The notes below the pieces were generated by a model that saw only the letters and a list, made by a program, of their open reading frames with translations, was not told the origin of the DNA and searched no databases. A stretch of DNA of 64,000 bases from Chloroflexota bacterium (GTDB taxonomy: Bacteria > Chloroflexota > Limnocylindria > Limnocylindrales > CSP1-4). The position numbers were made by a program, and so were the translations under genes. Each line of letters opens with the position of its first letter. Position 1 is the stretch's first letter. Location of the stretch: the NCBI GenBank assembly GCA_016191425.1, contig JACPOR010000001.1, positions 22,442 to 86,441 on the forward strand. The letters are read 5' to 3'. Of the stretch, positions 8,075-16,125 are shown in pieces.

Positions 8075-8257
8075 TTCTGATTCGAGGGCGTGCGGATCGG
8101 TGCAGTTCAGGGCGTTGAGGTTCGAAACCCCGGACCAATAGGTACTCCGGCTACCCCCAGCGGGCTATGCACGCGGGCACCGCGGCAAGCCAAGGTGCAA
8201 GGAGACGACGCCAGCCTTCAAGGCGTCGATCCACACCACCGAGGCACCGGCATCACC

Positions 8258-9109
8258 ATGAGGTTCAACAGGTTCTTTCGCCGCCGCCGAGACCGATCGC
8301 TGGGTCAGAGCCTGGTTGAGTTTGCGCTCATCCTGCCCGTCTTTCTCGTGATCATCTCGGTTGCCCTCGATCTGGGCCGGCTCGCGTACGCCCGCGTGAC
8401 GATCGCGAACGTTGCTCGCGAGGCCTCCTTCCAGGCCGCGCAGACACCCACCTCGTACCAGGCCGGCCAGCCCTGTTCAACGTCGAATCCGGACGCCAAC
8501 TTGGTGATCTGTCGAGGAGTCCTGGAGTCGACAGGCTCGATCGTCACCGTGACTCCCGCGGACATTACCCTGACCTGCTCGCCCAGTTGCGCGACCGGCA
8601 CCATGGGGACCACAGTGACGGTGAAGGCCACGGGGCAATTCACCCTGTTGACGCCGGTCATGTCGGTGTTCTTCGGTGGCCCCACGATCTCGTTCAGTTC
8701 GAGCGCGACCAACCAAGTCGCAGCGCTCCCGGTGTATACGACCACGACGACAACCAGCAGCACGACAACGACCAGCACGACGACCACGTCGACGACAACC
8801 ACGACAACCACCGTCGCCTGCGTGAAGCCAAGTGCGGGTTTCACCTACTCAACGTCCCCGGCCAGTAATCAGTCGCCCGTGACGGTCGCGGTAACGGACA
8901 CGTCGACGTCCTCGGCGAGCTGCCCGATCACCTCATGGATCTGGAGCTGGGGCGACGGCAATCCCAACTACATCGGCCGGGTCGTGTCGCCCAATCACGT
9001 GTACACGAACAACTCCGGTTCGAATCAGACCTACTTCCTCACGCTGACCGTGGCGAACGCGGCGGGCAGCACCACGAGCGGCGCGCAAGGGATTTTCGTC
9101 AAGAAATGA
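8258..9109 (+). CDS. TadE-like pseudopilin with Thr-rich stalk and PKD domain
   Basis: A 283-residue protein. Residues 13-40 are a TadE signal and helix (LGQSLVEFALILP, Glu at +5), and about 41-158 the TadE body. Residues 161-186 are almost only Thr and Ser (encoded around 8738-8815), and about 190-283 form a PKD-like Ig domain with WSWGDGNP (229-236), PNHVY (245-249) and LTLTVANAAGS. The PKD fold mediates protein or carbohydrate contacts in known surface proteins; the Thr stalk may be glycosylated. ATG 8258 is chosen because the open frame upstream is not family-like. First gene of trio 2; its stop overlaps the next ATG. Confidence 0.85.
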   Translation: MRFNRFFRRRRDRSLGQSLVEFALILPVFLVIISVALDLGRLAYARVTIANVAREASFQAAQTPTSYQAGQPCSTSNPDANLVICRGVLESTGSIVTVTPADITLTCSPSCATGTMGTTVTVKATGQFTLLTPVMSVFFGGPTISFSSSATNQVAALPVYTTTTTTSSTTTTSTTTTSTTTTTTTVACVKPSAGFTYSTSPASNQSPVTVAVTDTSTSSASCPITSWIWSWGDGNPNYIGRVVSPNHVYTNNSGSNQTYFLTLTVANAAGSTTSGAQGIFVKK

Positions 9110-9585
9110 ACGACCAGCTGAAACCATGGCAGATCCGATCCCGGCGACGCCGGCGCTCTGACGGTCAGGCGCTCGTCGAGTTCTCGATCGCACTGATCCC
9201 ATTCCTGTTCCTGCTCATGGGGACCGTGGATCTCGGTCGCGGGATCTACTCGAATAATGGGGTCGCCCAGGCGGCTCGCGAGATCGCCCGCGTCACGAGC
9301 GTCCACCAGTGCGTGGGTCCATGCACGACAGCTTCGTGGTCAGCGGAGACATTGGGCGTCGTGAACACGCAGCGGCAGCTCGTGCCGGGCTTGTCGGCCG
9401 CAGATATCGCCATCACCTGTGTCGACGTCACGGACACGGCAGTCACGGTTGCGGCCGGCAAGTCCTGCCCTCCGTACGACTTCATCCGCGTCACGGCCAG
9501 TGTTTCGTTCAGCGTGATCACGCCCCTGCTACCCGTGCCGAAACCCATGACCTTCAGCTCAACCGCCCACGTACAAGTCCCATGA
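9106..9585 (+). CDS. TadE-like pseudopilin
   Basis: A 159-residue plain TadE protein. ATG 9106 overlaps the stop of the PKD-bearing gene (ATGA). A strongly basic N-terminus (RSRRRRRSDG) precedes QALVEFSIALIPFLFLL, with Glu at +5, then TVDLGRGIYSNNGVAQAARE. The exported part has Cys pairs (HQCVGPC, ITCVD, KSCPPYD). It is the positional equivalent of the second gene of trio 1. Confidence 0.87.
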   Translation: MNDQLKPWQIRSRRRRRSDGQALVEFSIALIPFLFLLMGTVDLGRGIYSNNGVAQAAREIARVTSVHQCVGPCTTASWSAETLGVVNTQRQLVPGLSAADIAITCVDVTDTAVTVAAGKSCPPYDFIRVTASVSFSVITPLLPVPKPMTFSSTAHVQVP

Positions 9586-9602
9586 TCAAGGAGCCGATTG
9601 CC

Positions 9603-10547
9603 ATGTCTCGTCCCCTCCCCCGCGGCGATACCCCGGTCGGCCTTGGCCCTCGCGCCGAGCGAGAGCGCGGACAGATGCTCGTGATTTTCGCGCTGGCCAT
9701 GGTCGCACTGGTCGCGATGGTCGGACTGATCATCGACGGCGGAGACACATTCCTCCAGCGCCGTGACCAGCAGAATGTCGCTGATGCTGCAGCAATGGCC
9801 GCCGGATATGCGATGGTCAATGGTCAGAGCCCGACCGCCGCTGCGCAGGCTGTCGCGGGGGCGAACGGCTATACCAATGGCCAGGACAGCACGGTTGTGA
9901 GCGTGACCGTCGGGACGAGCTCCATCACCGTTGATGTCAAGCGACCGCACCGCAACTACTTCTCCGGCGTGGTTGGCATGGCCTCCTGGGATGTTTCGAC
10001 GACGGCCACGGTTCAGGCAGGGACCCCGAACGCCGCGTACGGTGCGATGCCACTGATCTTCAACCAGAAAGCGTTCGACAAGGCTGGTAACAAGGCCGGC
10101 GTGTCGGTCAACTTCGATGAGCCGGGCGTCTTTGACGGAGACGTCCCGCAGAATGACTCGAGTTTCAACTGGACGGTGTTCTGTACGGCTACCGGCAACC
10201 CCTGCAATCTCAACAGCGCCACCGCCGACGACCTGATCAACAGCAACGGTAACTCAACATGGGTCCGACTCGACCAATTCATCGGCCCGCTCAATAGCGG
10301 CGCCCACACCACGTTGTTCAATGATCTTGCAAAGAAGATCGACGATGTCTATCCCGTCGCGATCGTCAACGACGCCGGCCAGTTGCTGGGCTGGGCGAGC
10401 TTCCACCTGACCGGATCCGTGGGCGGCAGCACGAAGCAGATCAGTGGCTGGTTCGACGAGCCGATGAACCGCCAGGACATGTTCATCGATCAGAGTGGCC
10501 CAGCGGCAGCGAAAGCCTTCGACTACGTGGTCAAGCTCACGAACTGA
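9603..10547 (+). CDS. TadG-like Flp pilus assembly protein
   Basis: A 314-residue TadG-like protein. ATG 9603 is favoured because AAGGAG (9589-9594) sits at good distance; ATG 9582, overlapping the previous stop, is in the same frame. The N-terminus is ERGQMLVIFALAMVALVAMV, then LIIDGGDTFLQRRDQQNVAD and AAAMAAGYAM. The remaining exported domain is shorter than that of the trio 1 counterpart but shares the FNQKAF/DLxNxN-rich character. Last gene of trio 2; no clear terminator follows before the convergent nitrilase. Confidence 0.83.
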   Translation: MSRPLPRGDTPVGLGPRAERERGQMLVIFALAMVALVAMVGLIIDGGDTFLQRRDQQNVADAAAMAAGYAMVNGQSPTAAAQAVAGANGYTNGQDSTVVSVTVGTSSITVDVKRPHRNYFSGVVGMASWDVSTTATVQAGTPNAAYGAMPLIFNQKAFDKAGNKAGVSVNFDEPGVFDGDVPQNDSSFNWTVFCTATGNPCNLNSATADDLINSNGNSTWVRLDQFIGPLNSGAHTTLFNDLAKKIDDVYPVAIVNDAGQLLGWASFHLTGSVGGSTKQISGWFDEPMNRQDMFIDQSGPAAAKAFDYVVKLTN

Positions 10548-10639
10548 CGCGCGCCGGTAACTACCACGGAAGCGAGCACGGATCGTCGCGATGGTGAGCT
10601 GGGCCCCACATAGCGGCGCGGGCCTGATCGATCGGGCCG

Positions 10640-11401
10640 TCAGCCCAGGCGGTTCGTTCCAAGTCGGCGATTCGCGAGGGCCGGGATCTGGCGCCGCACG
10701 GCGGCAACCCGATCCGTGTCGATCACCGCGTGCACGATGACCTCGCGATCCGGTGCCTGCGCCACGACGATCCCCCACGGGTCGATGACCATGGAGTGGC
10801 CGTAGGCCGGCCGTCCCGGGGGCCCGCCGATCTGCGCCGGTGCGATGACCCATGCGCCGTTCTCGATCGCCCGTGCCCGGAGCAGCACCTCCCAATGATC
10901 CCGTCCCGTGCGCTCCGTGAAGTTGGACGGCACCGCCAGGATCTCGGCGCCCTCCAGGGCCAACGTCCGGTACAGCTCGGGGAAGCGCAGGTCGTAGCAG
11001 ACGGTCATGCCGAGAGGAGCGCCATCGACGTTAGCGATGACCAGTGTTTCGCCGCCGGTGACCCGGGCGCTCTCGAGATCCTTCGGGCCGTCATCGACGT
11101 CGACATCGAACAGGTGGATCTTTCGATAGCGCGCCGCGATCTCGCCGTCGGGTCCAATGAGCGTCGACGTGTTGTACGGACGGCCCGGATCCGGCGCCGT
11201 CTCGGCGAGACTCCCGACGAGGACCCAGCAAGCGTGGGCTCTGGCGATGTCGGCGAACGGCGCGGTGAATGGGCCCGGTATCGGGCGAGCTGAGGCGCGG
11301 AACCCGTCGTCGGGGCCACGATACTGGAGATACTCCGGAAGCGCGATCAGCCGAGCACCGCCACGGGCTGCCGACTCGGTCAGCTCGGCCGCCCGGGTCA
11401 C
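10640..11401 (-). CDS. Nitrilase-superfamily carbon-nitrogen hydrolase (Nit-like)
   Basis: An amidase-type hydrolase of the Nit1/Nit2-like branch. The Glu-Lys-Cys triad is visible in LIALPEY, YRKIHLFD and TVCYDLRFPELYR. The annotated GTG at 11401 gives 253 residues but omits the first conserved strand. In the same frame the DNA upstream reads VELPVALIQTNAGPEPDANV, a normal nitrilase N-terminus, up to 11458. There it meets TGA (11459-11461), preceded by GTC and ATG (11465-11467). So the natural ATG start carries an in-frame stop at codon 3. The gene may use a non-canonical start, or be inactivated, or contain a sequence error. The substrate is unknown. Confidence 0.8.
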   Translation of the reverse strand: MTRAAELTESAARGGARLIALPEYLQYRGPDDGFRASARPIPGPFTAPFADIARAHACWVLVGSLAETAPDPGRPYNTSTLIGPDGEIAARYRKIHLFDVDVDDGPKDLESARVTGGETLVIANVDGAPLGMTVCYDLRFPELYRTLALEGAEILAVPSNFTERTGRDHWEVLLRARAIENGAWVIAPAQIGGPPGRPAYGHSMVIDPWGIVVAQAPDREVIVHAVIDTDRVAAVRRQIPALANRRLGTNRLG

Positions 11402-11507
11402 GTTCGCGTCCGGCTCGGGTCCGGCGTTCGTCTGGATCAGGGCGACGGGTAGTTCGACTCAGACCATGGTAGCGAGGGCGCCGGAATGGGCGACGTGGGC
11501 CGGCGGC

Positions 11508-11690
11508 ACGTGGCGGGCCGGAACCCCGACGTCTTCCGCCGCCACTGCGGGGGTTGCGGCCGGCACGGCGACGTGGGGCGGCGCCACTACCGGGTGGCGG
11601 GCCGGCACGGCGACGTCGTCCGCGGCCACTGCTGGGTGGCGGGCCGGCACGGCGACTGTCTTCCGACGCCACTACCGGGAGGCGGCCGGC
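11508..11690. repeat. About four imperfect 42-bp tandem units
   Basis: Units beginning GTGGCGGGCCGGCACGGCGA recur near 11512, 11555, 11595 and 11637, with some length variation. They fill the gap between the lipoprotein stop and the nitrilase. In both strands the 42-bp period is a multiple of three, so frames stay open across it (for instance minus-strand AVPARHP-like repeats), but there is no sign of a real protein. Confidence 0.7.
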
Positions 11691-12160
11691 AATTCGTCCC
11701 CGGACTCGTCCACGAGGGCCACGGCGCCGGCGGCGGTGACCTCGAACACCCACTGGTGCCTGTTGATGCAGCCGGCCTGGCAGTCGCCCCAGCCGATGAC
11801 GTAGGAGATCCGGAACCCATCGTCGGCAATCGACTCCCCGGTCCACCAGGCGGAGGCGCCGATCAGCCTCGGATCCAGCTCACCGATGCCGACGAACCGC
11901 TGATCGCTCGCCGCGACGCGGGCGGCCGCCTCTTGCGGTGAGTTGACCCGTCCGGCGGCCGGGCTGCTGGAGGGACGAGCCGGAGACGAGGCGACCGGCG
12001 TTGCCGGTGCCGGCGTTGCCGGTCCCGCCGTTGCGGGTGCCGGCGTTGCCGGACCCGCCGTTGGAGCCGATCCGGCCCCGCCCCCGCAGGCCGCAAGGAC
12101 GGTGAAGGCTGCGAGAAGGATCGCGGCGGAAACGCTGCCGCCCTGACGCGTTTGAGTCAT
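11672..12160 (-). CDS. Predicted lipoprotein with Ala/Pro/Thr-rich linker
   Basis: A 162-residue exported lipoprotein: hydrophobic signal (residues 10-24) ending in the lipobox VLAAC with Cys25, then a Gly/Ala/Pro/Thr linker with PATPAPATAG repeats (about 30-70). A globular C-terminal part follows (about 73-162) with a Trp-rich stretch (ASAWWTGESI) and a close Cys pair (GDCQAGC). No family is recognised. It would be anchored outside the membrane. The last residues overlap the repeat array downstream, so the C-terminus may have changed by repeat slippage. Confidence 0.75.
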   Translation of the reverse strand: MTQTRQGGSVSAAILLAAFTVLAACGGGAGSAPTAGPATPAPATAGPATPAPATPVASSPARPSSSPAAGRVNSPQEAAARVAASDQRFVGIGELDPRLIGASAWWTGESIADDGFRISYVIGWGDCQAGCINRHQWVFEVTAAGAVALVDESGDELPAASR

Positions 12161-12206
12161 GGCCGGTGACGGGGATTCCTGGGTCCTGGTTCCCCGGTCC
12201 TGCCTC

Positions 12207-12473
12207 TCAGCGCCCGAGAAGCACGTTCTCCGGCTCGGGTCGAACCTCGAAGTGCGACACGTGGGCCAAGGCTTCGTCCACGGTCCGGTGGACCGTCACC
12301 GTTGCGTTCGGATACCCCGAGGCCCGGACGAGAATCTGCAGGTGGGCAGCGGCCGTGGTCGAATCCGCGTCGACGACGCCGTGGCGGATCTGCTCCCACG
12401 CGGTCTCCACGGCTGACCGGAACGGAATGTCGTCCCAGGCGACGACCTTGAGCTCCACGCGATGTTCCAGCAT
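12207..12473 (-). CDS. Conserved-looking small hypothetical protein
   Basis: An 88-residue soluble protein starting MLEHRVELKVVAWDD, with alternating hydrophobic residues and a second half suggesting an alpha/beta fold (HLQILVRASGYPNATVTVHRT). The start ATG 12473 is preceded by GGAGG with 8-base spacing; ATG 12479 and 12488 lie in frame upstream. No catalytic motif or family is recognised. The reading frame stays open far upstream through repetitive DNA, which is unlikely to be coding. Confidence 0.6.
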   Translation of the reverse strand: MLEHRVELKVVAWDDIPFRSAVETAWEQIRHGVVDADSTTAAAHLQILVRASGYPNATVTVHRTVDEALAHVSHFEVRPEPENVLLGR

Positions 12474-12509
12474 GGCCATTACCTCCATGCCGATGATGAG
12501 TCGCTTCCG

Positions 12510-12640
12510 GTCCGACCACGAGGGCCCTCCCGGCCGATCGCCCGGGCCGTCCGGCCCGATCCGACCACGATCGGCCCGATCCCGACCACGTTCGGTCCAT
12601 CCGACCACGTCCGGTTGGTCCAACCACGTTCGGCCCGGCT
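12510..12640. repeat. 20-bp tandem units in a 520-base gene-free gap
   Basis: Units of the form TCCGACCACGWTCGGCCCGA occur back to back at 12560-12579, 12580-12599, 12600-12618 and 12619-12638, with a diverged copy near 12510. CCGACCACG forms the core. The gap 12474-12996 contains this array; from 12640 to 12996 I see no supported gene, RNA or terminator. Confidence 0.7.
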
Positions 12641-12996
12641 CGGCGGGATCGGCGAGACTCCTGACCCGATCAGACCACCCTCGGCCTGGGGAGGACGTTC
12701 TGCCGTGAAGAACCAGTGCCTGAATTGGCATCCCCTGGTCAGGCAGGAGACGGATCTGCCGCGTTCAGTGTGACCGTGGAGGAGTCGCCGGTCCGGCTCT
12801 TCAGGCTCCACATCCACGCGACCGGCCGTGGTCGCGGGCCGCCAGCCGGCACAGGACGGCCCTACCCTGAAGGAACCGTCGGTCTGTTCTGCTGTAAAGG
12901 ACACGGGACGCTGGGCCGACACGCACACCGGCACGGCCGGGCGCCGGTCCGCCGCCCATGGGATCGTGCTGGGATCGCGCGGTGCCTCGCGGTAGC

Positions 12997-14085
12997 ATGC
13001 TTCGGATGGCCCTGCCTACCCAGCTCCCGAGTGCCCGACACGTGACGCGTCTGTCGCTGCCGCTGATCGGTGCCTTCGTCGTCGGCGCGATCGCGTATGG
13101 CGGGCTCTACACGTTCCCGGCCCTGTCGGTGGCATTCGCCGAGGAGTTCGGCGTCAGTCGCACCGTGGCAGTGACACCCTGGACCATGTTCCTGCTCGTG
13201 ACGGCCATCTCGAGCCCGTTGCTGGGCCGCGCCTACGACGAGTTCGCCGACCGGGACCTCCTGACTGCCTCCATGATCCTGCTTGCCGCGGGCTGGCTGG
13301 CGATGTACCTGGCGCCGGACATTTCCATCGTGATCCTCGCCTACGCCGCCTTCCACGCCCTGGGGCTCCAACTGGCGTTCATCGGGACCACCACCGCCAT
13401 CGCGCGCCGGTATGCGGGTGTCTCCGGGCTTGCCCTCGGGATCGCCTACGCTGGCCCCGGAATCGGCGTCGCCGTGGCCCTTCCGGTCGCAGCGGGGCTG
13501 ATCCAGACGGCCGGCTGGCGATCCACTTCGCTCGCGTTTCTGGCCGCGTCGCTCCTGGGCGTGGTGTTCGTCTGGTTGATGACCGCGGGCCCCAGGGTAC
13601 TCGTGCCGGCGCGGCCGGCCAGCGGCACAACGCGGGAGAAGGAGTCGGAGTTCGCGGCGCGGGCAAGCGGCCTCCACGAGACAGCCGCACCGGGTGCCGT
13701 CTCGGCCGGCTTCGATGCGATCATCGGCGGTGGTGTGCTGCTCGCGTTCGGCGCCGCATCCGACGCGCCGGCCCTGGCCCTGGTCGGGATCATGGCCCAC
13801 GGGGTTGGGACCGGGGCCACGATCGCCGTTCGATCGGCCGCCCTGTCCGATGTCTTCAGCGGACCGAACTTCGGGACGATCTTCGGCTTCATGGCCGTCG
13901 CCTACCCGGTCGGGGGCGCGATTGCCGTCTATACCGGCTCACTCTCGGCGGACCGGTTCGGGAACTACCTGCCGCTCGTCGCACTCGTCATGGTCGCCCT
14001 CGTGGGCTGGGCGGTCGCGCTCTGGATCGCCGGTCCGCGCCGACGAGGCGGACGCAGCCGGACGAGCCCAGCATCGTCCGACTGA
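12997..14085 (+). CDS. Shortened major facilitator superfamily transporter
   Basis: An integral membrane carrier of about 362 residues. The N-terminal half looks complete, with about six helices and the loop 2-3 motif SPLLGRAYDEFADR resembling MFS motif A. After a polar, charged loop (RPASGTTREKESEFAARA) the second half shows only about four helices (from IIGGGVLLAFG on). So the protein seems about two helices shorter than the usual 12. Substrate unknown. Start choices are ATG 12997 or 13006; neither has a clear ribosome site. Confidence 0.78.
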   Translation: MLRMALPTQLPSARHVTRLSLPLIGAFVVGAIAYGGLYTFPALSVAFAEEFGVSRTVAVTPWTMFLLVTAISSPLLGRAYDEFADRDLLTASMILLAAGWLAMYLAPDISIVILAYAAFHALGLQLAFIGTTTAIARRYAGVSGLALGIAYAGPGIGVAVALPVAAGLIQTAGWRSTSLAFLAASLLGVVFVWLMTAGPRVLVPARPASGTTREKESEFAARASGLHETAAPGAVSAGFDAIIGGGVLLAFGAASDAPALALVGIMAHGVGTGATIAVRSAALSDVFSGPNFGTIFGFMAVAYPVGGAIAVYTGSLSADRFGNYLPLVALVMVALVGWAVALWIAGPRRRGGRSRTSPASSD

Positions 14086-14129
14086 AGTCGCCCGCTTGCT
14101 GATTTCGCCCGCGAACGGCCCTCCAAGGC

Positions 14130-14270
14130 TCAGGTGTCGGGAGACCCGCCTCCCACGAACAGGACTGGACCGGCGGCAACGAACGCGGCCGGCAGCAGGA
14201 CCAGGATGACGATCAGGGCCAACCCTACCAGCACGGCCGTGCGTGCCAGGGACCTCGCGAGAGCGATCAT
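14130..14270 (-). CDS. 46-residue single-span membrane protein coupled to the YeaQ-like gene
   Basis: Not obvious because of its size. ATG 14270-14268 overlaps the stop of the YeaQ-like gene (ATGA), and the frame encodes a basic N-terminus (MIALARSLARTAV), one strong transmembrane helix rich in Leu/Ile/Val (VGLALIVILVLLPAAFVAAG) and a short Gly-rich tail (FVGGGSPDT). Coupling plus a clean membrane helix support a real micro-protein acting with its neighbour. No known family can be named. Confidence 0.6.
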   Translation of the reverse strand: MIALARSLARTAVLVGLALIVILVLLPAAFVAAGPVLFVGGGSPDT

Positions 14271-14533
14271 CCGCGACGCATCCCTCTCGAGCCCTGGAAG
14301 AAGCGGACGACGAAGATCACGAGGATGGCACCGAGCGTCGCGATGACGATGCTCTCGATGTTGATGCCGTCGACAGTCCCCACCTTGAAGACGGTGGCCG
14401 CGATATAGCCGCCGACGAGGCCGCCGACGATCCCGAGGACCACCATCATGATGAGGCCCTCACGGGAACCCATGACCTGATTGGCAAGGAAGCCGGCGAT
14501 CGCGCCGACGACGATCCATGCGATGAGACCCAT
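14267..14533 (-). CDS. GlsB/YeaQ/YmgE-family stress-response membrane protein
   Basis: An 88-residue transglycosylase-associated-type protein with three Gly-rich membrane helices: MGLIAWIVVGAIAGFLANQV, then LIMMVVLGIVGGLVGGYIA, then SIVIATLGAILVIFVVRF. Family members are induced by stress, but their biochemical role is not established. Start ATG 14533 has a GGAAGGA upstream. It is co-directional with the YggT-like gene 92 bases upstream and overlaps the 46-residue gene downstream. Confidence 0.88.
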   Translation of the reverse strand: MGLIAWIVVGAIAGFLANQVMGSREGLIMMVVLGIVGGLVGGYIAATVFKVGTVDGINIESIVIATLGAILVIFVVRFFQGSRGMRRG

Positions 14534-14625
14534 TGATGATCTTCCTTCCGATGTGTCGCGCCGTCTTCCGGCGGCCGAGGTTGCCCGGGCGGGCCAGAAA
14601 GCCCGCCCGGTGCTGGATGCCCTGG

Positions 14626-15099
14626 TCAGGCCGGTTCGCGCCGGAAGATCCCGACCGCCCAGAGGATGATCATCTCGAGAATGGTCCAACCGATGAGCGC
14701 GACGATTGCCGTGATATCGAAGGTCGATCCAGCCGAGCGCAGCGCATCGGTGCGCAGGATCCCGTCGAACGGGGCGACAAACACTTGGCTCAGGTTCAGG
14801 ATCCCGGACACGAGGCCGTTCGCTTCCCTCGCGTCGAGGAGCAGCAGCACAAATCGCAGGCCGATGAGCACCTGGACAAGCCCGAAGATCAGCACGATGA
14901 TGCGTCGGGACATCTCGGATCTGCCGGGGTCGACCGTGGTGGTCTGCCGATCGGTCCGCACGGACGCACGGCTGGCCGGAACGGCGTCTGTGGCGGGCGC
15001 GATGGCCGGAACGGCGTCTGTGGCGGGCGCACTGGCGGGCGCGGTAGTAGGCGTCGCGCTCTCGGTCACGACGGTCTCATCAATTCTCTCGGTGGACAT
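14626..15099 (-). CDS. YggT-family membrane protein with long disordered N-terminus
   Basis: A 157-residue protein. Residues 1-65 are Thr/Ala/Pro-rich with a repeated ATDAVPA segment (encoded near 14990-15040); residues 66-157 are a YggT domain: helix IIVLIFGLVQVLIGLRFVLLL, the amphipathic VAPFDGILR box and a final helix ending WAVGIF. YggT proteins are linked to envelope or osmotic functions and cell division neighbourhoods. Start ATG 15099 has GGAGGA upstream. It probably shares a transcript with the YeaQ-like gene. Confidence 0.82.
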   Translation of the reverse strand: MSTERIDETVVTESATPTTAPASAPATDAVPAIAPATDAVPASRASVRTDRQTTTVDPGRSEMSRRIIVLIFGLVQVLIGLRFVLLLLDAREANGLVSGILNLSQVFVAPFDGILRTDALRSAGSTFDITAIVALIGWTILEMIILWAVGIFRREPA

Positions 15100-15301
15100 G
15101 ACTTCCTCCCTGGACGCAGGCATCCGCGGAACCGGAGGGCCAACGGAGCCACTCCCGAACGGAGTGCTGATCTGGACGACCGGCATCCCGAGTCTCCGGC
15201 CACCTGCGCTGAAAGTCATGACGGTCCGTCATCTGGTATACAGATGAAGCTTGGCTTCCTGGCTGGTCGGCCCACAAGCGAAGTTCGGAGGGCGATACCC
15301 A

Positions 15302-16099
15302 ATGGCAGTTCACGATCAGGCTCAGGCTCGGCGAGCGCTCGTCCTGCATGATCGCCCGCTCGTCGTGGACCTCATCGAGCTGACACTGAACCATGGCCTC
15401 TTCGTCGTGGAGGCGGCGACCTCGCTTGCGCAGGCCGAGACGATTCTCGCCGAGTGGCGGCCGCACCTGGCTGTGATCGACATGGATCACGATGACAGCA
15501 CGGCGCTGCTGCAGCGGATCGTCGGCACGAATGCCCTCACCCAGAGCCGGACCCCCGCCGTCGGGCTGACGCGGCGGGGTGACCTGAAGACCAAGCTGCG
15601 CGCCTTCGATCTCGGCGTCGACGACATCCTGACCATGCCGTTCTCGCCGGAGGAGTTGCTCGCCCGCTCGATCGTCGTCAGCCGTCGCGCCACCGGCTCG
15701 GACCGGGCCATGGTGCCGACCATCCGCCTCGGCGAGATCGAGATCGATATCCTCAACCGTCAGGTCAAGGCGGGAGACAGCGTGGTTCACCTGAGCGGAA
15801 TCGAGCAGAGCCTGCTGTATCTCCTCGCAAGTCGTGCCGGCCGTGTCATCTCGCGAGAGGAAATCCTCGACACGATCTGGGGAACGGACTTCGTCGCCGA
15901 GAGCAACGTCGTGGATCGCCACATCCGGAGCCTCCGTGTCAAGCTCCAGAACGACTATCGGCACCCACGATTCATCGCCACGGTCCCCGGCAAGGGCTAC
16001 CGCTTCATCCCGAAGTTCTCGAACGCCGGCTGGGACGGTGGCACCGCCGCCAGGCAGGCCGAGCCGCACAGATCCAGACGTCGCCCTCGGCCCATCTGA
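15302..16099 (+). CDS. Orphan OmpR-family regulator with degenerate receiver
   Basis: A 265-residue regulator. The receiver-like domain (about 10-125) retains Asp60 in LAVIDMD and Thr90 in VGLT. The acidic pair is His16-Asp17 (LVLHDRP in place of the usual VDDD), and the invariant Lys is Met112 (TMPF in place of TKPF). The winged helix is normal (SGIEQSLLYLLA ... VPGKGYRFIP). Loss of the Lys suggests phosphorylation-independent or altered switching, and no kinase gene is adjacent. ATG 15302 has GGAGGG upstream. The Arg-rich tail runs into repetitive DNA. Confidence 0.87.
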   Translation: MAVHDQAQARRALVLHDRPLVVDLIELTLNHGLFVVEAATSLAQAETILAEWRPHLAVIDMDHDDSTALLQRIVGTNALTQSRTPAVGLTRRGDLKTKLRAFDLGVDDILTMPFSPEELLARSIVVSRRATGSDRAMVPTIRLGEIEIDILNRQVKAGDSVVHLSGIEQSLLYLLASRAGRVISREEILDTIWGTDFVAESNVVDRHIRSLRVKLQNDYRHPRFIATVPGKGYRFIPKFSNAGWDGGTAARQAEPHRSRRRPRPI

Positions 16100-16125
16100 C
16101 CGCTCGGTCCGCGTTCGTCGCGGCC

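Noticed and set aside
8108-8145. T-arm-like GGTTCGAAACC in front of the second Tad trio
   Set aside because: No acceptor, D arm or anticodon arm can be built around it, so it is not a tRNA gene.
8160-8257. Possible c-di-GMP riboswitch before the TadE-PKD gene
   Set aside because: GGCAAGCC ... GACGACGCCAGCC loosely resembles part of the GEMM motif and would suit a pilus gene, but the second half (GGTAGCGGGGTTACC-like) is missing. A covariance search of 8000-8257 would decide.
11486-11941. Plus-strand frame across the 42-bp repeats
   Set aside because: It overlaps the lipoprotein gene on the other strand and consists of GRHGDV-type repeat translation.
12479-12934. Minus-strand frame in the 12.5-13.0 kb gap
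   Set aside because: Composition is Arg/Gly/Pro-rich, half of it is the 20-bp repeat, and no ribosome site or family was found.
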